Source of the DNA: Littorina saxatilis
Lineage: Eukaryota > Mollusca > Gastropoda > Littorinimorpha > Littorinidae
NCBI RefSeq assembly: GCF_037325665.1
Contig: NC_090261.1
Location: forward strand, 19,759,731 to 19,823,730
DNA: 64,000 nucleotides
Direction: 5' to 3'
In this document: positions 12,746 to 23,293 of the stretch, in pieces
Numbering within the stretch: position 1 is the first letter of the stretch
How the letters are laid out: each line of letters starts with the position of its first letter
Made by a program: the position numbers and the translations under genes
Notes under the pieces: model-generated
Database searches by the model: none
The model's input: the letters and a program-made list of their open reading frames with translations, nothing else
Told to the model about the DNA's origin: nothing

Positions 12746-12955
12746 CCCGCCCCCCCCCCCCCCCTCCCCCCCCCCCCCCCCCCCCCCCCCCCCGACTTCC
12801 TCTCCCAGGGGCTGGACATGGTTGCAAATGTCACTGAACAATTCATCTTCTGCTTGGCTGAGCATGGATATTGAGTAATTCAGCTGTGTTTTTCTTGATT
12901 GCTTTCCGGCGCCAACCACGTATACAGACTGGGGGGGGGGGGGGGGGGGGGGGGG
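12746..12955. repeat. Poly-C and poly-G homopolymer tracts
   Basis: A nearly pure C run at about 12746-12793 and a pure G run at about 12931-12955, some 140 bp apart. Lengths of such runs are often assembly-sensitive. Confidence 0.9.
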
Positions 12956-13121
12956 TGTTCTGTGGTGGTTTCAGCGAAAAGGTAGAAGAGCTATTCGACG
13001 ATTCGAAGTTCAAGTTCGAACAAATTCGTTGTATTCGTATGCAGTGGAATCAACGTTTTAAGGTGCCCTGTTTCAAGAATTCTACCTGCTGCACACATTT
13101 CGTTCCTTCGCAAACGTAGTT

Positions 13122-14206
13122 GGGGAAGGGCTCCTAATATGGACCACTTTTTGTTTCATGCTGATAACTAGCTTGTTTTCTTGCGAAGAAGTTTCATTTT
13201 GTGTTTGGTAGTCCTTCTCTCTTGGGTTAACCATTAGGACTAATTAGAGTGAAATAGCTTTGATAGACATTCAGCAAAAAATAAATACAGAAAAAATCAC
13301 AAATGGTCCATATTAGGAGCCTGGGCGCCTAATATGGACCAGTCAAGCGGCCTTCACGAATCACTGTAAAAAGCCCCCTATACTTCAAAATAACATGATA
13401 CAACTTAGTGTACACGTCAGACTAATTAAAATATGCTTTAGATTTATCTGTTTCGGGTCGATGAGAGCATTATTTGAAGCACACCAGGAAACTAAAGAAG
13501 CTTATCAAAAACAGAGTGAAAATAAGTGAAATTATCTTTCTTTCTTTCTTTCTTCGTTCATGGGCTTAGACTCCCACGTTCACTCATGTTTTTAGCACGA
13601 GTGGATTTTTACGTGTATGACCGTTTTTACCCCGCCATTTAGGCAGCATACGCCGATTTCGGGGGAGTGAAATTATCAACTTCCACGAAAAGAAGACTTT
13701 TTGTTATATTGTTTTTTTAAATCTCGAGGGCTAGTTATTGGTTATTTCCAGCAAGCTTCTTAATGAATTAATGAAAATAGCCTTTAGCTTTTATTTTCTT
13801 CGATTTGCTGAAGGTGGTCCATATTAGGGGACTCGCACATACTTTGAGATTTTGCTATTATTTTTTATTTGCAGGAGAAACTCGGGGTCAACACTGCTAA
13901 AATGTAACAAATACCGTCTTAGCTGTCATATATATCAATTTTTGTGTGATAAAAGCTTTGGCTGTGGATAGAAACGAGTCCGTTTTAGGCGGCAAATTTA
14001 GAGGGAACGCTGCCAAAAGTGAAAAAAGAGGAAAAAACCTAACGGTTTTGAGGTTTGTGTTTCTGCAACTTTGTTTTGACATGTGCAAGTTATCCAGAGA
14101 GGGTGAATACAGCGAATGAAATTGTTTTGAGCGCTCTAGCGCCGTTAGTTTGTCAGAACAGGAGGTGGTCCATATTAGGAGCCGGTCCATATTAGGAGCC
14201 TTTCCC
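13122..14206. mobile_element. GGTCCATATTAGG MITE, copy 2, with SINE insert
   Basis: The ends are GGGGAAGGGCTCCTAATATGG and the inverted match GGTCCATATTAGGAGCC plus TTTCCCC. It matches 7664-8539 along nearly its whole length, with the terminal word repeated internally at about 13305-13340, 13815, 14166 and 14184. A 129-bp SINE with a 12-bp target duplication interrupts it at 13537-13665. Relative to copy 1 it keeps a block near 14006-14075. No protein is encoded. Confidence 0.8.
13537..13665 (-). mobile_element. Short SINE fragment with (GAAA)n tail
   Basis: The insert is flanked by exact 12-bp duplications, AGTGAAATTATC, at 13525-13536 and 13666-13677. The uninterrupted MITE copy has that word once. 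On the minus strand the insert ends in (GAAA)n, as an RNA-templated insertion would. Its body includes GGCGGGGTAAAAACGGTCAT and CGTGGGAGTCTAAGCCCATG. No tRNA head is visible, so it is 5' truncated or headless. Confidence 0.8.
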
Positions 14207-14318
14207 CTACCTACTCAAAGGTCTGGACCAAACGTCAGAGGTAAGCGAATGCAGCAGCAAGCATGCTGCGTAAGCACGAATGGACCGTCACAGTCCCTTC
14301 TTTGTTGTGAACGCAAAC

Positions 14319-14503
14319 TCTCCACATGACGGAAATCACACAACGAAAGCAAAGTGAGGGGGTGCGAGAGAATTGATCATGATGTTATCATTCGCAGTCC
14401 GTCCTAGGTATCCTTCGTTGTTAATTATGCAACCTCTCTTACATGACGACAGCCACGCAATAAGAGCAAAGCGAGGGGATGGGAGATAATTGATCATGAT
14501 GTC
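14319..14503 (+). repeat. Diverged tandem duplication, about 114-bp period
   Basis: Two related blocks, 14319-14388 and 14433-14503, share CATGACG, GAGCAAAGCGAGGGG and AATTGATCATGATGT. They look like an old duplication; no function is apparent. Confidence 0.6.
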
Positions 14504-14809
14504 TTGCACTCGGCTCACAAAATGCGTGGAGATTGACGCCAAGCACAGCGTGGGCCACAGGTATTTGCAACGTGAACGAGATTGTCTTTCCCGTGTAAGC
14601 GATCATGTTCATCACCACAGATAATTATTATGTCCAGACGTTTACCGGGATAACACCATATCCTCCAAGTCAAAGGTCAACATCGATGCGCGGCAGATGT
14701 AACTCTAGTTACGTGTACTGAAAACGCTAAATAATCTTTTAGCTCTTAGCTCTCTTCTACATCAAGGCTTGGTCTTCTGGAGACGGATGTTCGGCTTTAA
14801 ACTCATGCC

Positions 14810-15180
14810 AAAGATCAACAATCTGGCTGCTTAAATTTCTGTTCAGAGTGGGATTTTTTGGGTGAATTGATTTCGAAAGTGACACTTATATCAATCTCTA
14901 CTTAACGGCACAGTCCTTCCTTCCCTGAAAACAGTTCTGCTCGCCATCTCAGACCTGGCCAGGCTTTGACATGGGATGAGACAATCAATCCACTTGGTCA
15001 CATACCTTCTTCTGCCAAAAATGAACAGCCTTGGTGTTTTTAGAGCACATTGGAATGTAAAAACAAATTGGTTTCGTAAAAGGCACTGGTCACTTTTTTG
15101 GGAAATCAATTCATAAAAACTTTCAACTCACCACAGCAAGCAAATTTGTTTTCTATGTGTACAAGGGAAAGCATACTTTT
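14810..15180. repeat. Diverged MITE relative (family of 52846-53233)
   Basis: Contains CTCAGACCTGGCCAGGCTTT, CATGGGATGAGAC and TTGGTCACATACC, which recur in the TTAA-flanked element at 52846-53233 and in 19905-20245. Ends cannot be placed. Confidence 0.4.
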
Positions 15181-15585
15181 ATTCTTTTCCATAGCGTGGA
15201 CAGATTTGTGGCGGTAAACACGATCGTGTACGCGGGAATAACGTACGGTATATTTAAATCGTGGTCGATATTCTTCAGTCTTTAAACATGCACAGATGAA
15301 CTGGAGTGTACGACAAATCAAACAGACAAACACACGTTGCGAGACATTTCAAGTCTCTACGCCTTCGCATCAGAGGAAATAGAAATATTTACTTTCAACT
15401 GAAGGGCTGCATATTAATATTCCATCTATCGTGGACATTTTCGTGGGCTGGTTAGAAAATACGTCTGCTGGCATGTCGCAACTAGAGGGAATAGAGGTGG
15501 CATCAGCAGCCGACATACAGAGTAATTTTCAGACTCAGAACTACGAGTTTCTATGGAATCCTTGCCCAGAGTTAGAAGTTTTAAA

Positions 15586-16499
15586 CAAGTCGCGTGAAGC
15601 GATATTAAAACATTCAGTCAAGCTGTCGGCATCAAAATAACAGTTTAACATAAAAAAACCAGTCGCGTAAGGCGAAATTACAACATTTAGTCAAGCTGTG
15701 GAACTCACAGAATGAAACTGAACGTAGTCCGCCGCTGGTGCAAAAGGCAGTGCAAGTGACGAGCCTGTTTGGCGCGGTAGCGGTTGCGCTGTGCTGATCA
15801 TAGCACGCTTTACTGTACCTCTCTTCGTTTTAACTTTCTGAGCGTGTTTTTAATCCAAACATATCATGTCTATATGTTTTTGGAATCAGGAACCGACAAG
15901 GAATAAGATGAAATTGTTTTTAAATCGATTTCGGAAATTTAATTTTGACCATAATGTTTATATTTTTAATTTTTAGAGCTTGTTTTTAATCCAAATATAA
16001 CATATTTATATGTTTTTGGAACCAGAACATGATAAAGAATAAGATGAACGTAAATTTGGATCGTTTTATAATATTTTTTTTTAAAAACAATTTTCAGATT
16101 TTTAATGACCAAAGTCATTAATTAATTTTTAAGCCACCAAGCTGAAATGCAATACCGAAGTCCGGCCTTTGTGGAAGATTGCTTGGCCAAAATGTCAATC
16201 AATTTGATTGAAAAATGAGGGTGTGACAGTGCCGCATCAACTTTTACAAAAAGCCGGATATGACGTCAACAAAGACATTTATCGAAAAAAATTAAAAAAA
16301 ACGTCCGGGGATATCATTCCCAGGAACTCTCATGTAAAATTTCATAAAGATTGGTTCAGTAGTTTAGTCTGAATCGCTCTACACACACACACGCACAGAC
16401 AGACACACACACACACACACACACACATACACCACACCCTCGTCTCGATTCCCCCCTCTACGTTAAAACATTTAGTCAAAACTTGACTAAATGTAAAAA
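15586..16499 (+). mobile_element. Helentron-like repeat with a short duplicate 5' end
   Basis: A complete-looking copy runs from about 15659 to 16499 with the usual 5' end, (CA)n tract near 16380-16430 and terminal hairpin. Just upstream, 15586-15625 is an extra, diverged 5' end (CAAGTCGCGTGAAGCG, then ATTCAGTCAAGCTGTCGG). The 69-codon frame at 15431-15640 runs into this fragment and is not taken as a gene. Confidence 0.7.
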
Positions 16500-16769
16500 G
16501 AGTATGGGATTTAAACTCTGACTATTAGTTATGTATACGTATAAGCATCAGCATGACTGTGCTATGGTACGAGCTATGCCGTACACTTTGACACTATGCT
16601 GGAAGAGAAAAATAAATTGATGATCCTGTTTGCTGGCAACTCCTGCAGCGCGTCAGTTCTACTGGCGACCACAGTGGGCATTGTAGTCCAGGGAACGCAA
16701 CTCACATAGACGTATATATCCCAGATGGCTCACTTGTAATATACACATTACATCGTAGAACGCATCACG

Positions 16770-16850
<81 letters not shown>

Positions 16851-17568
16851 CTTGTCAACATTGCACAAGTTTACAGGAGGAAAAAAAATCACTTTCAAAA
16901 TAAACTCAAATAAAGCGACAATGCGATAATGAAAAAAAAAACTTCCGCAAAAAGGACCCCCTCGAATTCCAAAAAAGGTGCAAAATAATAATGACTGGCA
17001 GAATGGTACTCCTCCACTGTGATGATCAGTGCCAGATGTATTGAAACCGAAACCGCTCATTGCGAAAGAGTGCAGAATTGAATGGCCAAGGCCAAGACTA
17101 TTGCTACATCGAGCATCACATGCATTGCAGTCTTGTCAATACAAAGCAGTGACAGAAAAACAAAATGTAATGAAATCCGGTTTCGAAAGAAAAAGAAGAA
17201 GAATGTACTGAAATCCGGTGTTAAAGGCAGAAGAAAAAGAAGGCGAAGAACGTATAATACTTGAAACCCCGTTGCAAATGTCAAAAGTAGAACAATTAGA
17301 GTGCTCGGGGATAGAGTGCTCGGGGAGGGGCTCGGGGAGGGTCATCGCACATGGTGCTTGATTCATTGCTTGTTTGTGGCGCGCTTCACCCACCGCACAG
17401 GATCACTTTAATCTCAATCTAACGATTCCACCAGACAACATAGTATACTCCACACAGTTTCTCATCCAACTGAAACAGGTTCAAGATGCGGGTTTCTTCT
17501 CTTGTCACTTTATTCGAGTTTCTATGAAGTTTTTTTTTCTCGAGAACATTTCTGCAATGTTGACAAGT
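16500..17568. other. Unclassified sequence with (CA)n
   Basis: Holds a (CA)n tract at about 16771-16847 and a small GCTCGGGG repeat at 17301-17342. No gene recognised; frames across the CA tract are Cys-Val low complexity. Confidence 0.5.
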
Positions 17569-17790
17569 TCTGTGATTGTCGTAAACAGAGATGAGTGTGT
17601 AAAAATAGAATGTTTTTATGTCGGTTATATCGTTTTCTCTGGTTTTAATCAGCCGCATCCAGCTGTCCAGTTCTAAGAACCGAAATAGAATTGTTTCCTA
17701 TTCTGAAGATCTCTAAATGTGAGCTTGTTTGTTCGAACGTCATCTCAGGGGGTATTTCCTCACACACACACTAATCAGATTTGCGTCACA
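17569..17790 (+). repeat. Interspersed repeat, pair with 49175-49410
   Basis: Shares with 49175-49410 the blocks GTGATTGTCGTAAACAGAGAT, CATCCAGCTG, TAAGAACCGAAATAGAAT, AGCTTGTTTGTTCGAACGTC and the stretch leading into CA-rich sequence. Both copies run straight into CA/GCAC microsatellite. Family unknown. Confidence 0.65.
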
Positions 17791-18519
17791 CACACATGTA
17801 CAAACAAACAGACAAACAGACAGAGACACAGACTCACCGTGACACACACGCACGCACGCACGCACGCACGCCTGGTGGGGGTACATCAAAACATCCCACG
17901 CTTGCCAAAATTCCCCATACCGCCAGTGTCTGGTCAGTGCTACCATAGACCTATATTATGATAAATCTCTTTTGTCATCATTTTCACGAGTTTTCATTCA
18001 CAAACACCTGGTAAATAAATCTCATGTTCCCCATGCAATAACTCGAGGTGGTGAATGGGTTTGAGCTTTCAGGTGAAACGTGGATTGTCAAAGTAAAAGC
18101 CAATCAGGCTGATTGTTTGATGTATGAAACCATCGTGGCTTTGGATTTGTGTTTCCGAGGACAACGATTGTAAGCATTCACTCTCAAAGACCCAATCAAT
18201 GTTGATAATTACCGCGGCGACTCATGGTCAATTTGCAACTTATCTCTGTAATCGCAAAATCCACAACGAAAAGTCATAAACACTTAAAAGAAAAGAAATA
18301 TGCTCAACACTTACTGAATTCACAGGTATGATCGCAACTCTGTACATTTTCAGACTGGAAAAAAAGCGTCAACAAGCTACGTTTGACGTCACATACAAGT
18401 TTGACGTGTTATCTCGTGCTACTGTGACGATGCTTTGTGGCCCGGAGTTGGATTCTAAAAATTCGTCTCCCTGTGGATTATTGTGCATTTCGTTGCACAA
18501 CCAAAATGATGACAAAAAC
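17791..18519. other. Unclassified sequence
   Basis: A (GCAC)n run lies at about 17847-17870. The rest shows no element ends and no convincing coding frame. Confidence 0.4.
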
Positions 18520-18700
18520 GATGTTTGGTAGCTTGTTGTCAGACCAGCACTTTGTTGTTGGTCCTCGGGGAGCATATCGCCTTTTGTCTCATATTTATGA
18601 ACCGCGGCCTTCGGCCTTGGTCGATAAAGATGAAACAAAAGACGATATGGTCCCCTTGGACCAACAAAAAAGCTGGTCTGTCAACAAGCCACCAAACATC
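18520..18700. repeat. Snap-back inverted repeat, about 75-bp arms
   Basis: Left arm 18520-18596 and right arm 18626-18700 are inverted copies with scattered mismatches. Both contain GATGTTTGGTRGCTTGTTG, CAGACCAGC, TTGTTGGTCC and CATATCG. A 29-base spacer rich in GGCC joins them. It resembles a fold-back MITE; no target duplication was recognised. Confidence 0.75.
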
Positions 18701-18711
18701 TTATAATATTC

Positions 18712-18842
18712 TCTGTCTTGGATGTCACTTGTGATGGACGGGGGTTCTTTTCTTATGGTTTATACTTGTAATAGTAGTAGTCTAGAGAGCGCACAGGCCC
18801 CGCCCACTTTGATCCCGACCCGCCCGTGACGAGTGCCTGTGT
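18712..18842 (+). mobile_element. hAT-type MITE, copy without the Tc1 insert
   Basis: Matches 5955-6005 joined to 7528-7597 across GATGGACGGGGG, TCTTTTCTTATGGTTTATAC and GAGAGCGCACAGGCCCCGCC, and keeps the right terminal inverted repeat (GTGACGAGTGCCTGTG). The left end is missing. Where the other copy carries the Tc1 element, this one reads GTAATAGTAGTAG with a single TA, so it serves as the empty site. Confidence 0.85.
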
Positions 18843-19181
18843 TAATATCATCTACAGATTTACTGCAGTCTTCACCACGCGAATCCCCAACAGAAGTTAG
18901 ACTTTCGAACATAGAATATACGTAGGCAAGCATGATACGTCATGACGTCATATGATTCCTAGCATATTGACGTAATGCTAAACATCCGGTTATCTCGAGT
19001 CTTCCCCGTAATACATGTCCGTGGGTTTTTTAATGTTCGGTTATTTCCGTGGCTTCATGCGCAAAGGAATATGCGCACTATAACCGTCGTCTGGAATCAA
19101 CGACATGGACCATTCTGGTAGTTGTTGCTGACAAAAACATGATTTTAACACAGAATATAATGTCAGAATAGCTATATAAAC

Positions 19182-19320
19182 GCTATTGTGTTTTCATCGT
19201 AGCAATAGGGTCCGATATTTAGACTCGAACAAGTATAATGCGACTCGTCTTCGACTCGTCGGCATTATACTTGTCTTGTCTAAATATCGGGCCCTATTGC
19301 TACGCTGAAAACACAATAGC
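19182..19320. repeat. Snap-back inverted repeat, about 59-bp arms
   Basis: The arms 19182-19240 and 19262-19320 are inverted copies: GCTATTGTGTTTTCA, GTAGCAATAGGG, CCGATATTTAGAC and AAGTATAATG recur in complement. The short loop carries a direct repeat of GACTCGTC. Probably a fold-back MITE. Confidence 0.8.
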
Positions 19321-19904
19321 TGTTAATGTTTGTAAGAACATTATAACTTAATATTCATAACGTCAGTGATTGGCTGCAGAGCGGTCACGAGTGTCCTTGA
19401 CTGACAGATGGGAGGGGTCTATTGTGTATACGATACCGTCCGCCTCCAGGCCTCTGTGCTTTTGCTCATGTCGATAAGTTACATGTATTAAAGTACAGGA
19501 TGGGTCTAATGCGAAGTAAAGGGGTTGCATTTCCTGGGGGTTGCATTTCTTGGAGGTGAGTACTCTTGTTCCGAAAGAGAGATAAAACATAATACACCAT
19601 CTCGTATCCTTTGCGACACTGTCGTACGTTGCTGAATTCTGTTTCACCTTTTTAACATGACACTGAAGTAATTTCTTTGCCGACATGACCGGCAGGTGGT
19701 AGAACATGGGTTATTCTCCAGAGCTGGGTACCATCTTGTGACATGCATTCTCAGTCAGTGTGTGACGTAAAAGATCGTGGGAGTTTCAACCATGATTACA
19801 GAAGAAGAGGAAGAGAATGTTACACAAATGTCAATCTAAATCGTTGGAACAAATTGACTCAGTAATTGAGATCGCTCTGATGTTCCTCCATGGACCACAT
19901 TCAT
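19321..19904. other. Unclassified sequence
   Basis: Contains a 114-codon minus-strand frame at 19363-19707 with no recognisable motif. Not called as a gene. Confidence 0.4.
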
Positions 19905-20245
19905 TCAAAGACACAATTACCGCGAAAATAGTTGGGCTTGACCATCTCAGACCCGGCCAGGCTTGACATGGGATAAGACTATCCCTCTACTTAGACATAT
20001 CAACATTCAACATCGTGACTGATTCTTGCGCCGAGGGAGATCTTGTTTTAATGAATTAATTTCAGAAATTGTCACTAGAGTCCGTTAAGAAATGAATTCA
20101 CACAAAATACCATTCTGCACACAAAAAATATGGAAGAGGTTGATGCTTGGTACATGTATGTATCCAAGTGGAGGGATGGTCTGATCTTCATCTGTGATTG
20201 TGAGTGGAATGGTTTGCACGGGGAGGACTGTGCCTTTCGCGGTCT
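19905..20245. repeat. Diverged MITE relative (family of 52846-53233)
   Basis: Left side has CTCAGACCCGGCCAGGCTTG and CATGGGATAAGACTATCCCT. Right side has ATCCAAGTGGAGGGATGGTC, which resembles the inverted end of the same family. Terminal TTAA sites were not found. Confidence 0.45.
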
Positions 20246-20396
20246 GTACTCGTCTGCTCTTTTTGTTCTGGGTCTGCTGACGGTGGAGGTCTGAGTAAGA
20301 TTTAGAGTTAACGGAATAGACATGTCACTGCCATCCTTCCAAGATTTAAAACAAACACCACCCTTCAGAGATTACTAACACCTTGTCTTTGTTGGT

Positions 20397-21118
20397 CTTT
20401 CTTGGTTTAAACATAAGTTTATTTTAACAAAGGTTACAATCATGACATGTATACAAAGTTCACAGAAACAGCAACAAGCTAGAAGCTTATAGTGGTGTTC
20501 TTGCATGACAGTACAACATATAAGGCGGTAACGGCTGAACAATTTGTCTCAATAAACCAAATCTATTAATAACGTAATAAACGTTGCATAATGATTATAA
20601 AGAAAGACAGTAAAAAGAAGGAAGGAGGGAAAGAAGATGAATAAAAGAAAAGGGATGGGTAGGAGATGTGCAGAAGTTAAAGTTGTTGTCCGGCTTGTAG
20701 AGCATTTATTCTGGTTTGCCCAAAGCGGCCTGAACGTTCAATGAACGAATGTACGGTGGAAAAAATGTTCCTGTTCAAATCTAAAGAATACTGTCTGTCT
20801 CCGTTTTAAAGGTGGGGGAGGTGAATTACGTGATTAGGGAGGGTATGTATAGTTTGTTGACGTGCTTCGCGATAATTTGGACAATGAAATATGAAGTGTT
20901 TTACGGATTCGGACGGGAATCCGCAGTCACAAGATGCATCTGTAGCAACGTGACGTCTCACTAGATCGTTATTAAGATCACTTATATATAACCTGAGCTT
21001 ACAGTGAATTATTTGTGACATGCGATCTCCAGAATAAAAATAACACGGCGGACTTAAATCGTTTTTTGACAAAAAGTGCTTAAATTCACTAAGGGAGTCA
21101 CTAAGAGTCGGTCTTTCT
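20397..21118 (-). mobile_element. LINE 3' end, Jockey/CR1-like ORF2 C-terminus
   Basis: On the minus strand a frame from about 21118 to 20806 encodes SDSLSEFKHFL, then YFYSGDRMSQIIHCKLRL, LNNDLVRRHV, CDCGF and HFIFHCPNY. The C-C-H-C spacing and the HC(P/N)xY word are typical of the C-terminal end of the ORF2 of Jockey/I/CR1-type LINEs. The rest of ORF2, including reverse transcriptase, is absent, as expected for a 5'-truncated insertion. The remaining 400 bases would be the 3' untranslated region, ending in A/T-rich sequence near 20400. The frame is open over 88 codons past the last start. Old and inactive. Confidence 0.7.
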
Positions 21119-21435
21119 TGTTTTCTACTTCATTTTCTTCTGTTTAAAAATGTCAAAATATTGTATTTTGTGGGTGTCAGGATTCTTCATAGGATCCGCC
21201 GTTGTCAATTTTGCTGAGATTGTTGTTTTCAACTTGTAATCATTTTCCCCGAAGAAAACTGTTGTTTTTCAAATTTGCCTCTCATCAGATTACCAACGAT
21301 GCGTTTCTCATATTAGGCTTGCTTACATTGAATAATTTGAAATTGGAAGTAAAAACAGATCGAAATCAAAGCGGTGTATTGAAACTTGAGCATTCTGCGA
21401 TTACGGAGATTCTTCTCTGACCCATATACGGGGAG
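21119..21435. other. Unclassified sequence
   Basis: No element or gene recognised. Confidence 0.4.
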
Positions 21436-21581
21436 ATGGGGGGGGGGGGGGGGGGAGAAGAGAGAGAGAGAGTGTGTGTGTATGTGTAAGTGTGTATGTG
21501 TGTAAGTGTGTATGTGTGGGTGTGTGTGTGTGTGGGTGTGTGTGTGTGTGTGTGGGTGAATGTTTGTGTGTGTGTGTGTGT

Positions 21582-21664
<83 letters not shown>
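21436..21664. repeat. Poly-G, (GT)n and (GA)n compound microsatellite
   Basis: A G run at 21438-21455 is followed by an imperfect GT tract to about 21580 and a pure GA tract at 21586-21664. Confidence 0.95.
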
Positions 21665-21668
<4 letters not shown>

Positions 21669-22131
21669 TGACAAACATCTTGATGCTGATAGTGTATAAA
21701 GTATTCGGGCTGATTTACTGTACTTTTGGTTACACTTAGGCTACATAGGACCATACAGGTATGCACAACAATCGCCTCAATGCCAGCTTTCCTGCTCAAA
21801 ATAATTGTACACGAGAAAGTAGTAGGCTATTATTGCGGACCTGTGATACCAAGTAAATTGGCGTCCGCTTAGTTTGACGCTCAGCTGGCACGTGCGGGGC
21901 GCCAGTAGACAAGGAAATATCGTTTTCTACAAGTGGAAAAAAACAAAAATAAAAATGAATACACAATACACACACACACACACACGCACACACGCACACA
22001 CATACTCTCTCTCTCTTTCTTTCTCTCTCTCTCTCTCTCGGTCTGCCCTTACCACCGGAGAAGGACGCAAATTTCGGAGCTCCGCAAAATTTGATAAGTA
22101 TCTTCTCCTAAGCTACTATTGCCGACCGAAA
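21665..22131. other. Unclassified sequence with CA and CT tracts
   Basis: (CA)n at about 21967-22000 and a CT-rich tract at 22004-22038 precede the LINE-like unit. CT-rich sequence resumes right after that unit's tail at 23293, which suggests it inserted into a CT tract. Confidence 0.5.
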
Positions 22132-22719
22132 ATGTCACAAACGGGACTGCCACATCGCCTGGAACAGTTCCTGATCAACTTAGTTGACGAAGTTGGGCTA
22201 TCTTCTTGGAAAATCCAGGGGGAAGGTGACAGTACAACAGTTGTGTTGAGGTTTGCTGGGCCGCCATCAGACCAAGCCAACATAGGCTCTCACTACAGGA
22301 AGAAAAGCAGGTCACAAGTAAAGCGTGATGAAACAAGAAGAAAGAGCTTCGTGCAACACAAAGCAACTGAAGCGGAACAGAACACAACGTCATCGGTAGA
22401 GGCCCCTGTCAACAATAGCCGTGCTTCTTCTACCCAGCACGTGCAAGATGTGCAAACCAGTGTCACTCCCGCACCTGCACACTATCACGGTGACACTGCA
22501 AGCTCAACCACGTGCGAGAATGTCAACCCTGGGGTGTGTCGTGCTGTGACGTCACAGACAGCAGACGACGAAACCACTATAGCTGAACTGGCAGCAACGG
22601 ACCGAGAGTTTGAACCAGATGATGTTTACGACTTAGCCTCACACTGCTCAAAGAACGTGCGACTTAAAGAGAAACTGTTAAACAGAAAGAGGAACCGCAC
22701 TCTCACAAAAGTAGCCTAG
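22132..22719 (+). CDS. ORF1-like protein of a LINE-like unit (uncharacterised)
   Basis: A frame of 195 codons. The start chosen is the ATG at 22132 (MSQTGLPHRLEQFL), because the upstream extension is microsatellite translation. Residues 5-45 (PHRLEQFLINLVDEVGLSSW, then KIQGEGDSTTVVLRF) look like a small folded domain. The rest is polar and low in hydrophobics (Ser/Thr/Gln-rich, then KLLNRKRNR basic end), suggesting a disordered, possibly nucleic-acid-binding tail. I do not recognise the family. A second frame (about 22715-22957, VRKKRWKEDAESPDDY onward) continues with similar composition in another frame, so this copy may carry a frameshift near 22712. It lies directly upstream of a LINE-type 3' end, so it may be ORF1 of a retroelement lacking ORF2. 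A host gene remains possible. Confidence 0.5.
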   Translation: MSQTGLPHRLEQFLINLVDEVGLSSWKIQGEGDSTTVVLRFAGPPSDQANIGSHYRKKSRSQVKRDETRRKSFVQHKATEAEQNTTSSVEAPVNNSRASSTQHVQDVQTSVTPAPAHYHGDTASSTTCENVNPGVCRAVTSQTADDETTIAELAATDREFEPDDVYDLASHCSKNVRLKEKLLNRKRNRTLTKVA

Positions 22720-23293
22720 TGTGCGAAAGAAAAGGTGGAAAGAAGACGCTGAGTCCCCAGACGACTACGTCCTGACATACGACTGCGAAACAGCACAGAC
22801 AATGTCATTCCGAGAAGAGGAGGAAACGCCCCCGTGTGTCCGGCGTCTGCCCCAAGTCGACCGCAACGTCTTTGGAGAAGAAATCGACCATCTCACTACT
22901 GACCTTCATGTCGTGTCTACACTGGTACAGTGCTACCTCCGTGCCATGCCAGACTGACTATTGTCGCTAAACTACAGGGCACACATATTTCATGTGTGTT
23001 TGTGACAAACCGCGATCGATATGGAACAATACCGTGTTCGAAACGGAAAAGTTATTTCCCGACTTGGATTACAAGTTGGATGCTTCGGACCGAATCACGA
23101 TGCATTGTTTTTGTGTAACAGACTGAAACCAATGTGTACACTGATGTTCGTGGATCGTTCGTGGATATATATATGTATTTAAGATTAGAATAGTCCCTCT
23201 CTGGGCGAGGGCTGGTTGAAAAGAAGCTCGTTTATATTGCTTATGCCACAACCCTCGTAAAATAAAATTTGATTTGATTTGATTTGATTTGAT
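22715..23293 (+). mobile_element. LINE-like 3' region with (GATTT)n tail
   Basis: After the second short frame ends near 22957 the sequence continues to CTCTGGGCGAGGGCTGG, then CCACAACCCTCG, AAAATAAA and a pentamer tail of TTTGA/GATTT units at about 23268-23293. Hairpin-prone GGGCGAGGGC followed by AATAAA and a short tandem tail is a common 3' end for non-LTR elements of molluscs. No reverse transcriptase sequence lies between the ORF and this end. Confidence 0.6.

Noticed and set aside
19363-19707. 114-codon minus-strand frame
   Set aside because: No recognisable domain or conserved-looking composition; length is within chance for this base content.
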